Assembly (NCBI GenBank): GCA_030433355.1 | Contig: JAUIMG010000001.1 | Span: forward strand, 310,001 to 374,000 | DNA length: 64,000 nt | Origin: Bacteroidia bacterium | GTDB taxonomy: Bacteria > Bacteroidota > Bacteroidia > Flavobacteriales_E > Vicingaceae | Reading direction: 5' to 3' | Shown here: piece after piece, positions 1 through 8,917 of the stretch | Layout of the letters: each line of letters opens with the position of its first letter | How positions within the stretch are numbered: the first letter of the stretch is position 1 | The notes under the pieces: model-generated | What the model was told of the DNA's origin: nothing | Database searches by the model: none | Seen by the model: only the letters and a program-made list of their open reading frames with translations | Position numbers and translations under genes: made by a program

Positions 1-632
1 AATAAGTAATTACTATTTTCATCCTTTAATGCAAAAAGAGAATACCTCCCTCTCGCCAAATATTGTAGGTTAAATTCTCCATACTTATCTGTTCTTGCAA
101 TAAATGTTGGCTTGTACTTGTAAGGAATTGAATCTTCGTCTATTTGCTTGTAAAGTCCCACAGTCATTTCTTCCATAGGTTCCCTACTAAAGGCATCCTT
201 GATGGATCCCCTGATTGATAAACTATCAATACTCTCTCCGGTAGAAAATACATACTGAAAGTTAGTTAATGGATTATTCTCTCTAATGTCTACTATGGCG
301 TCACCAAAATTGAAAAGATAAGTTGTATTCTGAATTAAGGTGTCTTTTATTTCAATAACTAGCCTTTTACCTTTAACGGAAATTATGGGATCGTATTTTA
401 GCGGTGGCGATGCCAAAAATTTATCTCGAATACTATTGAGTTTCACATACTCATCAAATTCGATTTCAATTCTTTCTTGATTAAATCCCGTTGCTGAGGA
501 ACTTGGTTCCATGGATAAAATTTTAGGCCCTTCAATATCTCTCGGGCCACCTGTTGGTGGCACCTGAATTGCGCAACTTCTAAACAGAAAAGCTAAAACT
601 AAGAGAAGAAGAGACTTAGCAAATACTCTCAT
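1..632 (-). CDS. Ig-like domain lipoprotein, C-terminus beyond window
   Basis: Reading from the ATG at 632, about 210 residues are visible before the window ends. A hydrophobic N-terminus runs into a lipobox (LFRSC, Cys20), so export and lipidation are expected. The segment right after it (QVPPTGGPRD) and the following beta-rich stretch match the Bacteroidota lipoproteins that carry a bacterial Ig-like (SbsA/Big_5 type) domain at about residues 30-130, followed by a carboxypeptidase-regulatory-like beta domain from about 140. Function is unknown; such proteins are usually placed in the cell envelope. Its ATG overlaps the TGA of the upstream sulfoxide reductase gene (ATGA at 629-632), so the two are probably co-transcribed and translationally coupled. 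The family call is from memory of the motif. Confidence 0.75.
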   Translation of the reverse strand, partial: MRVFAKSLLLLVLAFLFRSCAIQVPPTGGPRDIEGPKILSMEPSSSATGFNQERIEIEFDEYVKLNSIRDKFLASPPLKYDPIISVKGKRLVIEIKDTLIQNTTYLFNFGDAIVDIRENNPLTNFQYVFSTGESIDSLSIRGSIKDAFSREPMEEMTVGLYKQIDEDSIPYKYKPTFIARTDKYGEFNLQYLARGRYSLFALKDENSNYL

Positions 633-1102
633 TTATCAAGCAGTTTGACCATTTTCTGAAGATAGTCTGCATCTTCTTTAGTAAAAGAAGAGTAATCAGA
701 ACTGTCTATATCTAAAACTCCTTCTATATTTTTAAACTGAAAAGGAATAACTATTTCTGATTTAGATAATGAACTGCATGCAATATGCCCAGGAAACTGA
801 TTAACATCATCAACAATCAAAGTTTCTTTTTTTGAAAATGAAGCTCCACAAACTCCTTTATCTAATGAAATTCTAGTACAAGCTATAGGTCCTTGAAATG
901 GGCCCAAAACTAATTGGTTTTCTTTTAAAATATAAAATCCAACCCATAGAAAGTTAAAAGTCTCTTTTAAAGCAGCAGAAAGGTTTGCCATATTTGCTAT
1001 CACATCTGGCTCGGAATAAATCAATGCTTCTAATTGAGGCATTAGTTGCTTGTACTTTTCAGTTTTAGTAAGATTTGTTGAAATAGTTAATTCTTCAGCC
1101 AT
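629..1102 (-). CDS. msrC: Free methionine-(R)-sulfoxide reductase, GAF-domain type
   Basis: A single GAF domain of 157 residues that reduces free L-methionine-(R)-sulfoxide in the cytoplasm. The family signature is complete: WVGFY at about 53-57, LGPFQG at 66-71, GVCG at 83-86, and FPGHIACSS with SEIV near 103-118. Three cysteines (75, 85, 109) sit where the catalytic and resolving cysteines of the YebR/fRMsr family lie, so it should be active. I start it at the ATG at 1102. A TTG seven bases upstream would add three residues, but that TTG is the end of a TAaaTTTG promoter box (1109-1116). It follows comF by 15 bases and overlaps the downstream lipoprotein start. Confidence 0.9.
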   Translation of the reverse strand: MAEELTISTNLTKTEKYKQLMPQLEALIYSEPDVIANMANLSAALKETFNFLWVGFYILKENQLVLGPFQGPIACTRISLDKGVCGASFSKKETLIVDDVNQFPGHIACSSLSKSEIVIPFQFKNIEGVLDIDSSDYSSFTKEDADYLQKMVKLLDK

Positions 1103-1108
1103 AGAAAG

Positions 1109-1116
1109 CAAATTTA
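1109..1116 (-). promoter_or_regulatory. TAnnTTTG -7 box six bases before msrC
   Basis: On the minus strand the sequence is TAAATTTG, an exact match to the Bacteroidota -7 consensus, six bases upstream of the msrC ATG. A TTTG lies about 16 bases further upstream, slightly short for the -33 element. If used, the message would begin at or next to the start codon. Confidence 0.45.
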
Positions 1117-1117
1117 A

Positions 1118-1798
1118 TCAAAGCGATGCCGCCAAAGTTATTATTTTAACAGAGGAAATATTCTCCTTTTGTAGAGCATTTACACTTGCCTCTATAGTTG
1201 ACCCAGTTGTAACTACATCATCTATCAACAAAATGTTTTTATTGATGAGAGCAGATTTATCTTTCAGTCGAAATGTAGAATGAACATTTTGCCACCTTTC
1301 CCACCTTTTTTTTCTGGTTTGAGAAGTAGTATGTAGTTCCTTAACCAAGGAAGTTGAATCTAATTGGATATTTAAAATGTCCGATACCCCTTTAGCAATG
1401 TATTCACTTTGATTATAGCCCCTGATTTCTTTCTTCTTTTTATGAATTGGAACTGGAACAATTACATCAATATTTTCGAAAATACTCTTTTCTCTCCAAT
1501 GTAAAGCACAGATTTTACCAAGTGTAATTCCTAATTCTTTCTGCCCCCTATATTTGAGTTGATGCATCAACCTTTGCGTAATGTTATTTTTATCGAACAC
1601 TAAAAAGTAACATCCTGCAACTATTTCTACTCTTCCCCAGAAAAGCTTTTCAAAAGGATTATCTTTAATGTCAACACAATCTGAAATAGGAAGACTTGCT
1701 CTACAATGAAGACAAATATGCTCTATATTTTTAGGCAAATCTTTACCACACCCTAAGCATAAATTGGGGTAAATAAGGTCTAAAATAGAGGCTAACAT
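1118..1798 (-). CDS. comF: ComF family phosphoribosyltransferase-like protein
   Basis: 226 residues. The N-terminus carries a double CxxC zinc-binding motif (Cys14, 17, 29, 32) as in ComF/GntX proteins. The C-terminal half is a type I phosphoribosyltransferase fold with the PRPP-binding loop LLIDDVVTTGST at about 190-201. In naturally competent bacteria ComF acts with the DNA-uptake helicase machinery to handle incoming single-stranded DNA; whether this organism is competent cannot be judged here. Length and domain order are normal. It starts at ATG 1798, seven bases after the unknown gene upstream, and is followed 15 bases later by msrC. Confidence 0.88.
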   Translation of the reverse strand: MLASILDLIYPNLCLGCGKDLPKNIEHICLHCRASLPISDCVDIKDNPFEKLFWGRVEIVAGCYFLVFDKNNITQRLMHQLKYRGQKELGITLGKICALHWREKSIFENIDVIVPVPIHKKKKEIRGYNQSEYIAKGVSDILNIQLDSTSLVKELHTTSQTRKKRWERWQNVHSTFRLKDKSALINKNILLIDDVVTTGSTIEASVNALQKENISSVKIITLAASL

Positions 1799-1805
1799 AT
1801 TTCAA

Positions 1806-2426
1806 TTATAGCATTGACTTTGAAATGTGATTAATCATACTGTTGTGGTATTCTTTTAAAACCTTTGTATGAAAATAAGGGTAAATAAACTTATCCCTAA
1901 TCAATGATTTGCTTTTATAAAATGTTTTATGATGAATTATCGTATTCCCCTTTGTGTCTGCATGAAGAGAAATTCTTTGAATTCCAATAGATTTGCCACC
2001 TTCTACATAAGATATCTCGATATACTTATCTATTGCATTGATATTTACAATTTCATGAGACACCGCTAGGTTATATAGGCCTCCTAACAATTTAAGATTG
2101 ATATAATAGACTTGACCAATCTCAGCTTTTTCAAACGTATCATTACAATAAATAACAATATTACTACTCTTACAAAGCATCAAACCAAAGGAAACTAACT
2201 TGCCATTCCAAACATCCTTAGGATTAGATTTAAGATAAAATTCCCAAGTTTTCTCCATATCAAAAGGGCAAATAAAGGATTCATCATGCTCATAGAGCTC
2301 ATCTAAACCTTCCCAAAATCTAAAGGATGGCTTTAACTCCTCAAAAGATTTAATCTTAAGTTTTTGTTGTTGAATATACTTTCGGATTTTTTTCTGTGGA
2401 ATCCTTTCTAGAACAATGTTGTCCAT
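1806..2426 (-). CDS. Conserved hypothetical protein, possible SRPBCC-like fold
   Basis: 206 residues from the ATG at 2426; no signal peptide or membrane segment. I do not recognise a named family with confidence. The protein is a mix of basic helix at the N-terminus and a beta-rich body (VWNGKLVSFGLML, YYINLKLLGGLYNLAV, YIEISYVEGGKS), ending in a long amphipathic helix with HTKVLKEYH. That layout resembles START/SRPBCC lipid-binding-type folds, which is a guess from pattern only. A longer reading beginning at TTG 2453 is rejected because that TTG lies in a TAttTTTG promoter box. It heads the run to comF, msrC and the lipoprotein. Confidence 0.65.
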   Translation of the reverse strand: MDNIVLERIPQKKIRKYIQQQKLKIKSFEELKPSFRFWEGLDELYEHDESFICPFDMEKTWEFYLKSNPKDVWNGKLVSFGLMLCKSSNIVIYCNDTFEKAEIGQVYYINLKLLGGLYNLAVSHEIVNINAIDKYIEISYVEGGKSIGIQRISLHADTKGNTIIHHKTFYKSKSLIRDKFIYPYFHTKVLKEYHNSMINHISKSML

Positions 2427-2450
2427 ATAATAACCCCTTAAACGGTTCGT

Positions 2451-2458
2451 CAAAAATA
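2451..2458 (-). promoter_or_regulatory. TAnnTTTG -7 box upstream of the 1806-2426 gene
   Basis: On the minus strand TATTTTTG, 24 bases before the ATG at 2426. It decides against the TTG start at 2453. The opposite strand carries the promoter of the next gene within the same 113-base divergent gap. Confidence 0.45.
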
Positions 2459-2516
2459 GAAAGATATTTTAAATGCGAATTAGATAAATAAAGAACTCTT
2501 GGTTTTTTGAATAAGT

Positions 2517-2524
2517 TATATTTG
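2517..2524 (+). promoter_or_regulatory. TAnnTTTG -7 box for the coiled-coil gene
   Basis: TATATTTG, 15 bases before the ATG at 2540. No well-spaced -33 TTG was found. The upstream TTG reading frame opening at 2507 would start upstream of this box and so is unlikely to be the true start. Confidence 0.4.
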
Positions 2525-2539
2525 CAAAAAGATATTCAT

Positions 2540-3463
2540 ATGTCAGAGCCTACCCAAATAGAAGAAAAGAAAAATAACACCAATCGCTTCTTAGTATTTT
2601 TAGTAATATTCTTATCCTTAGGCTTAGGAATCACCCTATGGCAATATTTTGAGTTGAGAAAAACCGTATCACAAAAAGGAACAGAAATAGAAGTGTTGAA
2701 TGATGAAAGAGGAGAACTACAATCTGAACTAGAAGAAATGCTGTCAGAGTTAGACAGTATGGAAACAGATAATGACTCTATGAAAGTAGAGCTATCCAAT
2801 AGAAAAAACGAAATTGAAGATTTGTTGGCTAAGGTAAAAGACAAAGATTTTGCAATTTATAAGCTTAAAAAAGAAACAAAAACACTTCGAACTATCATGC
2901 GAGGCTATGTAGTTACCATCGATTCTTTAAATACTTTGAATGTAGGACTTAGAAATGAAAACGAACAGGTTAGAACTACCTTAAATCAAGAGCGATTAAA
3001 AAGCCAAGAGCTACAAAAATCAAACGAAAATTTGGAGAGTAAGGTAGAATTAGCAAGTAGGTTAGATGTTTCTGATGTTAGCGTATTTGGAGTAAAAGTC
3101 AAAAGAGATATGACAGGCAAGGAAACTGACCGAGCAAAAAGAACTGATAAAATTAGAATTTGCTTTAATCTAGCCGAAAATAGGGTTGCTAAGCAAGAGA
3201 AAAAAAGTTTGTACCTTAGAATTCTCTCTCCAGATGGCAACATTTTAACTGCAGGAGAAACAGATGCTTTTAAATTTAAATTTAATGGAGTAAGAGGATA
3301 TTATTCTGATAAATTAGAAATAGATTATGATAGAAGCGAAAAACAATATTGCATGGATTGGGAAAAGCCATCTCCTGAATATGAAATTTTGCCTGGGAAG
3401 TATACCCTATTTCTTTACGCAGAAGATTATGAAATGGCTTCAACAACTTTTGATTTCAAATAA
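2540..3463 (+). CDS. Membrane-anchored coiled-coil protein, function unknown
   Basis: 307 residues from the ATG at 2540. A short charged N-terminus precedes one membrane segment at about residues 18-36 (FLVFLVIFLSLGLGITLW). A long coiled coil follows, roughly 40-170, rich in E, L, K and S. The C-terminal part from about 180 is a beta-rich domain containing SVFGVKVKRDM, IRICFNLAEN and a last strand STTFDFK. A single anchor, periplasmic coiled coil and beta cap is a common layout in Bacteroidota proteins of unknown role; I do not assign one. Its stop abuts the stop of the convergent 1155-residue gene with no intervening base. Confidence 0.75.
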   Translation: MSEPTQIEEKKNNTNRFLVFLVIFLSLGLGITLWQYFELRKTVSQKGTEIEVLNDERGELQSELEEMLSELDSMETDNDSMKVELSNRKNEIEDLLAKVKDKDFAIYKLKKETKTLRTIMRGYVVTIDSLNTLNVGLRNENEQVRTTLNQERLKSQELQKSNENLESKVELASRLDVSDVSVFGVKVKRDMTGKETDRAKRTDKIRICFNLAENRVAKQEKKSLYLRILSPDGNILTAGETDAFKFKFNGVRGYYSDKLEIDYDRSEKQYCMDWEKPSPEYEILPGKYTLFLYAEDYEMASTTFDFK

Positions 3464-6400
3464 TTAGAAGAAAGCTCTTACTTGCATTCCTCCTGTATGA
3501 ATTACTCTAAAATCATCTGACTTTCTACCCGAATAATTTAAATTGAGTTGTAGGTAGCTAGAAAGATTTCTTTGCCATTGGATAGACCAACTTATATTAT
3601 TTCCAGGGCTCAAACCCTCTAGCATTTCAAAGCCCAATGAATTGTTAGCAGTAGCGTTATAGTCTATCGCTGTGTAGTCAATTAAAAGCAAAAAGCTACC
3701 TTTTCCTGCTTGGTTCCAGTTCAATTCTGATGATAAAGACCTATTGAAGGATTTTTCAGGGCCTAAGATATTCTCCTTTTCTTTATAGGTAGCAGATAAG
3801 GAAAGCCTAAATTTCACTGATGGTTGATAAATAATTTTAGGCTGCACTTCGTTAGAGACTATAGTAAAGTTTCTATTCTCAAAAAATTCTGATTTGATTC
3901 CATTTTCGCTAGTGGTTAATTTTCCTTCAAAAGAATAGAGGCGGTTAATATTATATCGTAATCTAATTTCTTGATTGGAAACAACCCTACTTTCAAAACC
4001 ATTGGTTAGAAGACTCTTTCCTTTACTTTCAAAAACAAAAAACTCTATCCCAAACTTTGGATTTAATCGATTGAAATAAAACGTATTTCCCAAAGAAGAG
4101 TTAATACTAATTAGGCTACTGTCTTCAACATCTGTGCTAAAAGGATTATAAATATCTGATTCCTCTTGGGTTTTCCGATCTACTCGATAGGCAGTCTTAT
4201 TAGAAAATTTAGAGAGCCATTTTTTCCATGTTTCCTTGCCACTTAATATTGCAGCCGGCTTTAAAAAAAGCACTTCACTAAATTGATTACTAAATACTCT
4301 AATAAATTGATTCGTTGGAGTAAATACTTTTATATAGTTTGCCTGAAACTGATTATTGGCTCCTGCTACTTCAAATTCATTCAATTCTTTTACTCCATTA
4401 TCATTAAAGTCTATCCAAACATGAGTTCCTTGTCCATCATTTACTTCTAAAAATGAAAACTCTCTTCTATTCTCTAATCCACTACCTACCTGATAGAAAG
4501 TGTTAGAATTAACAAAACCCTTTAATGCTCTTAAATCATAGTTTAATCGTCCAAGTAAAGTATTTTCTGGTTCTCTTACTGAAATTTCATCATCCTTAAT
4601 AAGTAATCTTCTGTAAGTTATTTTGCCGCCCAGTCTAGAATTTGGATTTTTGGCCAAATTAAAATCCAAATCGAAGTTTTCACTCTTTTGAGCATAATTC
4701 AGTTTCTCTTGATTTGCATTTGGGAGATAATCATAAACTTCACTATACCCTGCTCTATAGAAATTTCTTGTTGTGCTATCTCCTTTTTCAATATATGCCT
4801 TCCAAATTATTCTATCAAAACTGTTTGCTTGTAAACTATCTGATTTCCCTTGATAAAAAAGAATCCTCTCCTGCTCCAAATAAGTTCCAACTTTAAAGCT
4901 ATAAAACTTTTGACTCAAATCGGTGTAATGTCTTAAAAACTGACTATTATTTATCGATTCTGTATTTAGGAAACTACCTCTAGATCTCGCTTCAAACTTG
5001 CCCTTTACAAATCTTCCTTTATATCCATTCTTTATCCCAGTGTAGTCATTCCCCTTTACAAAAGAGCCAAATTCGTAATCTAAAAAGTTGCTATTTTTCT
5101 CTATTCCATTAATGGCACTTATCAAGTACTCATTCCCTTTAAGGGCTAAATTGGAGATATTCCAATCCCTTTCAAATTCTACATTTCTATATCTTTCAAC
5201 AAATTGAAAATTCTTACCTCTTTGTTCATAGAAAAGTTTTGAATTCCAAAAGGTTTTTATGGTATCTCCTCCAATTCTTTCTTTGGTAGTAAAGTCTACT
5301 TTTAAGCCATAAGAGTTATCATCCCCGCTATCTTTATCTGAAAATGTATTGATATCATTTTTAGTGTAGGCCCCTTCTACAGAAAGGTAGGTTGTTTTCT
5401 TAAAGTCATATCTGGCAGCAAATGTTACCATCTGCCTTTGCTTTGGTGTAATTAATTGAATGATCGGTTCGTAATTACCTTGTTGTACTCCATTAATTGG
5501 AGCTACCCACTTAAATACTCTCCCATTTGCACCACTGGGTGTCTGTATATAGTCTCCGTTGTTTGCTCCAACAAAAGAAAACCTAGCACCATAAATAGCG
5601 CTATCTGGATTAATTGAATAAACTAGAATATCTGTAAAACCAAGAGAATCTACCAGCTTATACCTTACCTGATCATTATCAAAACCGGTGGTATCCAAGC
5701 CGCTAATGATTGCTTGATCTAAATTATCTCCTACCTCTTCCATCAGCGCTCTATCTTCAGGAGACAAGTCCTGTTGTAGAGGTTGGTTTTTATTATCTTG
5801 TTCAGAGTATACACTCAAATTTAAACTGAGTTTTTCTTTGGTGTATTGGTTCTCAGAAAAAATAACTGACCTTCCAAAATTCTGATCGGAATACTGAAAC
5901 TCAACAACTATTCTTAAGTCCTTATTTATTATTTGGTTTGGTGTAAATGTTAACTCTGCAGTATTATAATCTATCACATAATCATTCTCTTGCCCTCGCT
6001 TCATTAACCTCCCATTCACATATACTCTTTCCGTACCAGATAAAACGATAATAAAAGTCTCTCCTTCATCTCCAATTAACTGATAAGGACCTTGAATACC
6101 TTCAACGCCATCAATTACATTCCTACTAAACTTTCCTCTTGAAATGGCCGCATTAATACTTGTTTTAAACACGCCATTATTCTCTTCAAACAATTCTTCC
6201 TTGGTGATTATTTCGGTATTAAACCCCCCACCTTGAACTTTCTTATTGAAATTCATAAAGTAACTGTTAGGCCTTTGAATTAAAAAATCTCCTGCTATTA
6301 AACTAGTCTTATCCGTATAAAGCTGAATGTATACTCTATCAAATTCTTGAAGTTGCTGGGTATTTCCATCAGGCTGAATAGGAAGATTATTATCACTTAT

Positions 6401-6931
6401 TGCTGCCTGAATACTTATTTCATCGGTAACCTTACCTGATAATTGGAGATCTAAATTAGAATTTACAGAAAGGTCTTGGTTGTTGCCAAAATTTACCCCT
6501 CTTGAAATACTGCCATTTTTATTGAGACCATTGATTGAGAATATCTCCGTGTTCTGATTGCTCTTTTTTATAGTGAAGTAATCATACTTTCCTGGATCAC
6601 TTTCTTCTAATTGCTCCATACTTTTATGATAATAAGGCTTTGTAAATAAGATGGGAAGTGTTCTATAAGAAATAGCTATTGTTTGATTTTTCAGGCTTGG
6701 ATTAAAGATAATTTTTGCATTTGCATAATCAATTGCATACAAAGAATCCGCTATAAAAAGTCCTTCAGAATTTTTAATAATTGCTGAATTTGGAACCAAA
6801 CTCAAAGTATCTAGCAATAAGGTATCATCTACTACTTTGAGACTTTTCTGTTGAAGGTTAGATAACTCTTGAGCTCCTACTTTATGGCTTAAAAAAATGA
6901 GAATACTAAAAATGAGGTATAAAAAGCGCAA
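3464..6931 (-). CDS. Large outer-membrane beta-barrel protein, uncharacterised
   Basis: 1155 residues. The N-terminus (MRFLYLIFSILIF ... VGAQ) is a signal peptide cleaved near residue 21. The body is beta-rich with frequent aromatic-flanked strands and ends in an aromatic residue (VRAFF), typical of an outer-membrane barrel. Two segments share a pattern: YAIDYANAKIIFNP at about 66-79 and YVIDYNTAELTFTP at about 318-331, each followed by a strand ending in Y/F. Similar strand-IDY-strand units occur in large envelope proteins such as SprA, but this is far shorter and I do not claim homology. The start codon is TTG: a TAG lies in frame four codons upstream and no in-frame ATG occurs until about residue 104, past the signal peptide. 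Confidence 0.75.
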   Translation of the reverse strand: MRFLYLIFSILIFLSHKVGAQELSNLQQKSLKVVDDTLLLDTLSLVPNSAIIKNSEGLFIADSLYAIDYANAKIIFNPSLKNQTIAISYRTLPILFTKPYYHKSMEQLEESDPGKYDYFTIKKSNQNTEIFSINGLNKNGSISRGVNFGNNQDLSVNSNLDLQLSGKVTDEISIQAAISDNNLPIQPDGNTQQLQEFDRVYIQLYTDKTSLIAGDFLIQRPNSYFMNFNKKVQGGGFNTEIITKEELFEENNGVFKTSINAAISRGKFSRNVIDGVEGIQGPYQLIGDEGETFIIVLSGTERVYVNGRLMKRGQENDYVIDYNTAELTFTPNQIINKDLRIVVEFQYSDQNFGRSVIFSENQYTKEKLSLNLSVYSEQDNKNQPLQQDLSPEDRALMEEVGDNLDQAIISGLDTTGFDNDQVRYKLVDSLGFTDILVYSINPDSAIYGARFSFVGANNGDYIQTPSGANGRVFKWVAPINGVQQGNYEPIIQLITPKQRQMVTFAARYDFKKTTYLSVEGAYTKNDINTFSDKDSGDDNSYGLKVDFTTKERIGGDTIKTFWNSKLFYEQRGKNFQFVERYRNVEFERDWNISNLALKGNEYLISAINGIEKNSNFLDYEFGSFVKGNDYTGIKNGYKGRFVKGKFEARSRGSFLNTESINNSQFLRHYTDLSQKFYSFKVGTYLEQERILFYQGKSDSLQANSFDRIIWKAYIEKGDSTTRNFYRAGYSEVYDYLPNANQEKLNYAQKSENFDLDFNLAKNPNSRLGGKITYRRLLIKDDEISVREPENTLLGRLNYDLRALKGFVNSNTFYQVGSGLENRREFSFLEVNDGQGTHVWIDFNDNGVKELNEFEVAGANNQFQANYIKVFTPTNQFIRVFSNQFSEVLFLKPAAILSGKETWKKWLSKFSNKTAYRVDRKTQEESDIYNPFSTDVEDSSLISINSSLGNTFYFNRLNPKFGIEFFVFESKGKSLLTNGFESRVVSNQEIRLRYNINRLYSFEGKLTTSENGIKSEFFENRNFTIVSNEVQPKIIYQPSVKFRLSLSATYKEKENILGPEKSFNRSLSSELNWNQAGKGSFLLLIDYTAIDYNATANNSLGFEMLEGLSPGNNISWSIQWQRNLSSYLQLNLNYSGRKSDDFRVIHTGGMQVRAFF

Positions 6932-7059
6932 GTTAAATCTCTAATTGATCTTTATAATTGTGAATATCTTGATTTTAGTAACTCCTAGACAATTTCTTTG
7001 CTATATTGGTACTATAATTAAGCTAAGATAGTTATTCCCAAAGTTCATAAAGTTTAAAA

Positions 7060-7827
7060 ATGAAGAGAATTATATCCTACAACGTAAATGGAATTAGAGC
7101 CGCACTAAAAAAAGATTTCTTAAAATGGCTAAACGCAGCAAATCCAGATATCTTGTGTTTACAAGAGACAAAAGCAAACAAAGAACAATTAGAACCTGAA
7201 TTTTTAGAAAATCTTAATTACCACAACTATTGGTTTTCAGCAGAGAAAAAAGGGTATAGTGGAGTCTCTATTTGGACAAAAGACAAGCCTAATCATGTTG
7301 AATATGGATGTGGAATAGAAAAATACGATCAAGAAGGAAGAGTTATTAGAGTAGATTTTGAAAACTTTTCGGTAATGAGTGTCTATATGCCATCAGGCTC
7401 AAGTGGCGATCTACGTCAAGAGTTTAAAATGGAGTGGCTAGAAGACTTTAAAAATTATATTGATAATTTAAAAAAAGAAATTCCGAACCTTATTCTTTCC
7501 GGAGATTATAACATTTGTCATAAGCCAATTGATATTCACAATCCAATTAGAAATGCAGACACTTCTGGCTTTAAGCCTGAAGAAAGGGAATGGGTAAGTA
7601 AATTCATAGAATCAGGATTTATAGATTCGTTTAGGTATTTTAATGAAGAACCTCACCAATACAGTTGGTGGAGCTATAGAGCAAATGCAAGAGCAAAAAA
7701 CCTAGGTTGGAGAATCGATTACAACATGGTTAGTAGCACTTTAGAGGATAAGTTAAAACGAGCAAGCATTCTATCAGAAGCCAAACATTCTGACCATTGT
7801 CCTGTACTGGTAGAAATTAACGAATAG
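7060..7827 (+). CDS. xth: Exodeoxyribonuclease III
   Basis: 255 residues covering the whole endonuclease/exonuclease/phosphatase fold. It cuts DNA at abasic sites and degrades 3' ends during base excision repair in the cytoplasm. Visible catalytic features are Asn8 (SYNVNGIRA), Glu36 (LCLQETKA), the GDYNICHKP segment near 148-156, GWRIDYNM near 217-224 and the terminal SDHCP with His246. Length is typical for the ExoA/Xth type. It is monocistronic, 87 bases upstream of an OmpA-family gene and divergent from the large outer-membrane protein gene. Confidence 0.95.
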   Translation: MKRIISYNVNGIRAALKKDFLKWLNAANPDILCLQETKANKEQLEPEFLENLNYHNYWFSAEKKGYSGVSIWTKDKPNHVEYGCGIEKYDQEGRVIRVDFENFSVMSVYMPSGSSGDLRQEFKMEWLEDFKNYIDNLKKEIPNLILSGDYNICHKPIDIHNPIRNADTSGFKPEEREWVSKFIESGFIDSFRYFNEEPHQYSWWSYRANARAKNLGWRIDYNMVSSTLEDKLKRASILSEAKHSDHCPVLVEINE

Positions 7828-7877
7828 AATTAATACTTAGCTGTTCAAAAGTATCTGCATCTAGGATTTTAAGCATG

Positions 7878-7910
7878 TATAATAATGTTACCATTGTGGT
7901 AGTTATTATA
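7878..7910. repeat. Imperfect inverted repeat just upstream of the OmpA-family gene
   Basis: TATAATAA and TTATTATA form the outer arms and TACCA and TGGTA the inner arms, with a small asymmetric bulge. The repeat ends four bases before the ATG at 7915. No T-run follows on the plus strand, so it does not look like a terminator for exonuclease III. It could fold in the leader or be a protein-binding site. Confidence 0.35.
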
Positions 7911-7914
7911 CCAT

Positions 7915-8916
7915 ATGAAAACAAAACTCTTTATTAGCGCATTTGCAATCTCTTTGTTCATTGCTTGTGTGCCCGCAAAAAAATACGAAGCTGTTAAAAG
8001 CAAAAAAGAAATTTGTGAAGAACAACTAGCAGGTATAAAAGATGAAAATAGAAAACTAACCGAAGACTTTACAGAGCTTAAAGAGTGGTTTGACGACCTA
8101 GATAGAAAGTACCAAAGAATTGTTGAAGACACTGTAATGATGGGGAGAGGTTACAGACTTCTTAAGCGTAACTATGATAAAATAAATGAAAGTTATGAGT
8201 TATTATTAGAGAAAAACAAGCAGCTATTGCAAGGAAGTCAAGCTGAAACCGAAGCATTATTTAAAAACTTACAACTATCTCAATCTCAGCTGCAATTGCA
8301 AACAGACTCTTTAATAAGAGCAAAGAGGATTCTTGATGAAAAACAACAGAAGCTTGACAAACTAGAAAGCGAGCTAATGGCTCGATCTAAGAAAGTGGAT
8401 GAGTTAGAGGCTATATTGAGTAAAAAGGACTCTGCTGTTAATGCTTTAAAACAAAAAGTACAAAATGCACTTCTTGGTTTTGAAAATAATGGTTTAACCA
8501 TTGAGCAGAAAAATGGAAAAGTATATGTCTCTCTAGACGAAAGTTTACTATTTAAATCCGGTTCTTATCAAGTAGATGCAAAAGGACAAACTGTCTTGAA
8601 TAAGCTTGGAAAGCTACTAGAAAAGAATGAGGATGTTAATGTTTTGGTTGAAGGACACACAGATAATGTGCCACTAAATGGCAGCGGAACCTTAAAGGAC
8701 AATTGGGATTTAAGTGTTATGAGAGCTACCTCTGTAGTCAAAATTATAACGGGCAGCTCTAAAATGAATCCAGATAGATTGACAGCAGCGGGAAGAGGAG
8801 ATTTAGTTCCTATTGCCTCTAACGATACTGCTGAAGGACGCAAAAAAAATAGAAGAACCGAAATTATTCTTACGCCTAAGCTGGATGAATTATTTGAGAT
8901 TTTAGAAACAAACTAA
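7915..8916 (+). CDS. OmpA-family lipoprotein with coiled coil
   Basis: 333 residues. A signal peptide ends in a lipobox (LFIAC, Cys18), so the protein is lipidated. Residues about 25-180 are a long coiled coil. The C-terminal OmpA domain, about 205-325, binds peptidoglycan: it shows LLFKSGSYQVD at its start, VEGHTDNVPL, and GRGDLVPIASNDT with KNRRTEI near the end. It is therefore a periplasmic envelope-peptidoglycan tether. Coiled-coil OmpA lipoproteins of this layout are common in Bacteroidota. Its stop lies one base from that of the convergent glyS gene. Confidence 0.88.
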   Translation: MKTKLFISAFAISLFIACVPAKKYEAVKSKKEICEEQLAGIKDENRKLTEDFTELKEWFDDLDRKYQRIVEDTVMMGRGYRLLKRNYDKINESYELLLEKNKQLLQGSQAETEALFKNLQLSQSQLQLQTDSLIRAKRILDEKQQKLDKLESELMARSKKVDELEAILSKKDSAVNALKQKVQNALLGFENNGLTIEQKNGKVYVSLDESLLFKSGSYQVDAKGQTVLNKLGKLLEKNEDVNVLVEGHTDNVPLNGSGTLKDNWDLSVMRATSVVKIITGSSKMNPDRLTAAGRGDLVPIASNDTAEGRKKNRRTEIILTPKLDELFEILETN

Positions 8917-8917
8917 A

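Noticed and set aside
1050-1283. Plus-strand reading frame over the msrC/comF junction
   Set aside because: It lies antisense to two genes with clear family motifs, and has no recognisable domain.
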